A DNA stretch of 64,000 bases from Paractinoplanes lichenicola (GTDB lineage: Bacteria; Actinomycetota; Actinomycetes; Mycobacteriales; Micromonosporaceae): NCBI RefSeq assembly GCF_016785085.1, contig NZ_JAENHO010000005.1, forward strand, positions 434,001-498,000. The letters are read 5' to 3'. Positions 62,721-64,000 of the stretch are shown here, piece after piece. Made by a program: the position numbers and the translations under genes. Position 1 is the stretch's first letter; each line of letters begins with the position of its first letter. The notes beneath the pieces were generated by a model. It searched no databases. It saw only the letters and a list, made by a program, of their open reading frames with translations, and was not told the DNA's origin.

Positions 62721-64000
62721 TCACCACCCGAACCGTTCCCGGTGCAGGCGGGCCGGGGGCACGCCGACCGCGCGGGCGGCCCGGAACACCGAGGCGGCCC
62801 AGGCGTCGGGCCCGCAGACGTACACGTCGTGACCGGCGATGTCGGGCGACAGGACGCGTAGGGCGCCGGCGTCGTCGTGGTCCGCGTACTCGGCGGGCAG
62901 CCACGACCCGGCCTCGGCGCGCGGCCCGACCAGCGGCACCAGCCGCACCCCGCGGTGCTCGGCCAGCCACTCGAGCTCGCTCAGGAACGCCACCTCGTGC
63001 GGATGGCGGGTGCGATAGACGAGCGTGGCCTGGCCGGGGGCGTACGGGAGGTCCCACAGCAGCGCCAGCAGCGGCGTCACCCCGACCCCGCAGGCCAGCA
63101 TGGTCACCGGCCCGCCCGCATAGGTGGCCGCGGTCATCCGCCCGTACGGGCCCTCGATCAGCACCCGGGTGCCGGGCCGCAGCGCCGCCACCCGCGAGCT
63201 GCCGTCGCCCACGACCTTGACCGTGATCCGCAACGCGTCGCTGCGCGGCGGGCCGGACAGCGAGAACGGGTTGCCGCGCAGCGATCCCCGGCCGTCGAGG
63301 AAACGCCACACGAAGAACTGACCCGCCCGTACGGGAAGCCGGTCGAGACGCCGCCCGCTCAGATAGACCGACACCAGGCCGGGCGCCTCGGGGTCGACGT
63401 GCTCGACGATGAGCCGGTGCCGCAGCGTGCGCCACACCGGCAGGCCGAGCCGGAAGACGAGCGCCGAGCCCGCGGCCACGACGTACAGGCTCCACCAGTA
63501 CGCGCGGGCGAGCGGCGAGCGGAAGTCACTGCCCAGCAGCAGCATGTGCGGCAGGGCCAGCCCGACGCCCAGGTAGGCGTACAGGTGCAGCAGATGCCAC
63601 GACTCGTAACGCATCCGCCGGCGCACCAGCCGCGCCGACGTGACCACGACCAGGATCAACGCGGCCAGCGCGGCCAGGGCCCAGGGCATCCCGGGTTCGG
63701 TGATCAGCTGCGGCCAGGGCTCTCTTTTCCCGTACGCGATGACGGCGAGCCCGACGTGCGCCAGCAGCAGCTGGAACGAGGCGAAGCCGGTCCACCGGTG
63801 CCAGCGGGCCAGCGTGTCCTGGCCGTACGCCCGCTCGATCCACGGGATGCGGGCCATCAGCACGACCTGGAGCAGCAGCAGGTCGGCCGACCACAGCGCG
63901 GCCAGCCGTCCCCACGCGGCCACTCCGCCGGGCGCGTCGCCCAGGCCCGCCGTCCACAGTGCTGTGACGACGAGCAAGGAGAGGGCCGCGGCTTTCCGCA
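62721..64000 (-). CDS. ferric-reductase-like transmembrane flavoprotein, N-terminus cut by window edge
   Basis: At least 425 residues; the frame stays open to base 64000, so the true start is outside. The N-terminal half is a cytochrome-b-like ferric reductase domain with heme histidines in RWHRWTGF, LLAHVGLAV, SWHLLHLYAY and LALPHMLLL. The C-terminal half binds FAD (GNPFSLSGPP) and NAD (ACGVGVTPLLALLW, VYVCGPD). It likely moves electrons across the membrane from NAD(P)H, for instance to ferric iron. The last gene upstream in the carotenoid string, 52 bases from ybaK. Confidence 0.85.
   Translation of the reverse strand, partial: RKAAALSLLVVTALWTAGLGDAPGGVAAWGRLAALWSADLLLLQVVLMARIPWIERAYGQDTLARWHRWTGFASFQLLLAHVGLAVIAYGKREPWPQLITEPGMPWALAALAALILVVVTSARLVRRRMRYESWHLLHLYAYLGVGLALPHMLLLGSDFRSPLARAYWWSLYVVAAGSALVFRLGLPVWRTLRHRLIVEHVDPEAPGLVSVYLSGRRLDRLPVRAGQFFVWRFLDGRGSLRGNPFSLSGPPRSDALRITVKVVGDGSSRVAALRPGTRVLIEGPYGRMTAATYAGGPVTMLACGVGVTPLLALLWDLPYAPGQATLVYRTRHPHEVAFLSELEWLAEHRGVRLVPLVGPRAEAGSWLPAEYADHDDAGALRVLSPDIAGHDVYVCGPDAWAASVFRAARAVGVPPARLHRERFGW

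Overview
The window is about 73% G+C, uses GTG starts and third-position G/C heavily, and carries a gene set typical of a Micromonosporaceae-type actinomycete (Actinoplanes/Micromonospora relatives). This placement is inferred from gene content and style; there is no rRNA gene in the window to confirm it. No tRNA, rRNA, CRISPR array or insertion sequence was recognised. No gap between genes exceeds 300 bases.

Layout. Bases 1-28.3 kb are mostly core genes whose order resembles the mycobacterial Rv2172c-Rv2191 region. They include a DnaQ/UvrC-like nuclease (partial at the left edge), an NYN-domain protein, a small cysteine protein behind a PafBC-type DNA-damage promoter, an M48 protease, a PimB'-like mannosyltransferase, a membrane thioredoxin, an MFS/MarR pair, a two-component system, an SRPBCC protein and a ROK glucokinase. 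Then come trehalose-phosphate synthase, a PlsC acyltransferase, a Crp/Fnr regulator, RNase AS, a phosphofructokinase with the PPi-type signature, ProC, a secreted GH18 chitinase and class II DAHP synthase.

Bases 28.3-39.7 kb look like an accessory block between aroG and the pknL region. It holds a threonine aldolase, a four-gene translationally coupled operon for an SMC-like ATPase with three small partners, two MFS exporters, a hicBA toxin-antitoxin pair, an HTH regulator with a large palindromic operator, a cupin and a TetR regulator. The SMC-like operon is the most interesting uncharacterised system here. It resembles SMC-kleisin-KITE complexes (MukBEF/MksBEF/Wadjet) but has no visible Wadjet nuclease and has an unusual P-loop.

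Bases 39.7-46.4 kb return to core genes: endonuclease IV, a PASTA kinase (PknL-like), a proline-rich membrane protein, an Rv2175c-like DNA-binding protein, a polyprenyl synthase, MetF and a CDP-alcohol phosphatidyltransferase. Bases 46.6-57.3 kb carry a MarR gene, a TetR/FAD-monooxygenase pair, sdhCAB with a divergent LysR, a mycothiol-type isomerase, a methyltransferase and a membrane VWA protein. Bases 57.4-64 kb are one minus-strand gene string for carotenoid tailoring (CrtD/CrtI-like desaturase, family 2 glycosyltransferase, CruF-like hydratase, CrtA-like oxygenase) with a GNAT, a YbaK deacylase and a ferric-reductase-like flavoprotein cut by the right edge.

A recurring feature is a -10-like hexamer (TANNNT) only 6-7 nt before the start codon and no Shine-Dalgarno, which suggests many leaderless mRNAs.
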